This document shows positions 63,541 to 64,000 of a DNA stretch of 64,000 nucleotides, in pieces. The stretch covers positions 19,350,038 to 19,414,037 of the forward strand of contig CM038923.1 of the NCBI GenBank assembly GCA_021904315.1, given 5' to 3'. Under the pieces are notes generated by a model. That model saw only the letters and a list, made by a program, of their open reading frames with translations. It ran no database searches and had not been told where the DNA came from. Both the position numbers and the translations under genes were made by a program. Origin of the DNA: Sphagnum magellanicum (Eukaryota > Streptophyta > Sphagnopsida > Sphagnales > Sphagnaceae). The stretch's first letter is position 1. Every line of letters begins with the position of its first letter.

Positions 63541-64000
63541 TTAGGAAATTTCTTATTTAGTTTCTTTTTGGTTAGTACATAAATGAGTGTTTACAACCTT
63601 TGAAAACACCTTCACTTGAGGAAAACAAGTTGTTGTATGAAGTGCAAAGCTTCATGAAATAGAATTGTGAAAGGGATTAAGATTTTAGTCTTGAATAATT
63701 TTGGCATAATTTATGTGTGTGTGAAATCCATGTTAGGAAAATGGTGTGGCATATTAATTATACATATAAAATAAAAAGGTAAGAGAATATTTATGCAAAC
63801 AAAAACATAAAGTTCTATAGTTATGTAATAAACATACATAGTTTCGATCCTAAATTCGCTTGTGATTTGCACCTTTGCCACCCCACCTAGAGGACTTACC
63901 CTACACAAACAACTTGTGTTTATATGAATATGGGTTCCACTTATTTTTCATTTTTATGGAATATCATTTGCTTAATTAAATTGCCAAGTTGATTTTAATT
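63541..64000. other. AT-rich spacer
   Basis: Nothing recognised in the last 460 bases. Confidence 0.5.

Noticed and set aside
1-64000. CRISPR arrays, operons, tRNA or rRNA genes
   Set aside because: No direct-repeat/spacer array, no tRNA-like GGTTCGA arm in context and no rRNA sequence seen; the window is eukaryotic.

Overview
This window looks like nuclear DNA from a land plant, most likely a seed-free lineage such as a fern, lycophyte or bryophyte. It has spliced genes with GT/AG introns, a GRAS regulator, an 18-exon ABCF3/GCN20 gene, a decayed DYW-class PPR gene, and long AT-rich spacers filled with plant-type transposon relics (hAT, Helitron, CACTA-like, solo LTR). The lineage is inferred from the style of the PPR, hAT and SERAC1-like fragments, not proven.

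Layout. 1-5.8 kb is moderately GC-rich, with CT-rich promoter/leader-like stretches and short open segments, and leads into a LATERAL SUPPRESSOR-like GRAS gene (+ strand, two exons, 5820-7886). 8-22 kb is spacer with a 51-bp minisatellite (about 11.0-12.2 kb), a G-quadruplex-prone tract, a 221-bp triplication and a 50-bp tandem repeat. 22974-24137 is a non-autonomous Helitron with clean ends on the minus strand; inside it are five copies of a CCAAT + GGGCCC promoter-like module. A CACTA-like MITE sits at 25.2-25.4 kb. 26-31 kb is AT-rich, with a 33-bp minisatellite at 31.2-31.5 kb.

The best-supported gene is ABCF3/GCN20 (minus strand, 32424-39904). All 18 exons could be joined in frame to 749 codons, including one GC-AG intron. 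Divergent from it lies a DYW-type PPR pseudogene (+, about 40.8-42.36 kb). At 44.2-48.3 kb (minus) lies a SERAC1-like alpha/beta-hydrolase-fold gene. Its nucleophile elbow is GVGYG with no serine, it carries an in-frame peptide repeat, and its frame is damaged.

49-54 kb holds two perfect 14-bp-stem hairpins, dispersed repeat copies and a 96-bp duplication. 54.3-60.25 kb is one old hAT transposase pseudogene (minus) split by two later insertions: a solo LTR (59071-59901) with a 5-bp GCCCC target duplication, and an AT-rich insert of about 2.75 kb with TAGG arrays. Removing the LTR and one target copy makes the hAT reading frame continuous, which dates the insertions relative to each other. 60.3-64 kb is AT-rich spacer.

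There is no operon-like organisation. The genes are independent, and much of the window's structure comes from transposon insertion and tandem duplication.
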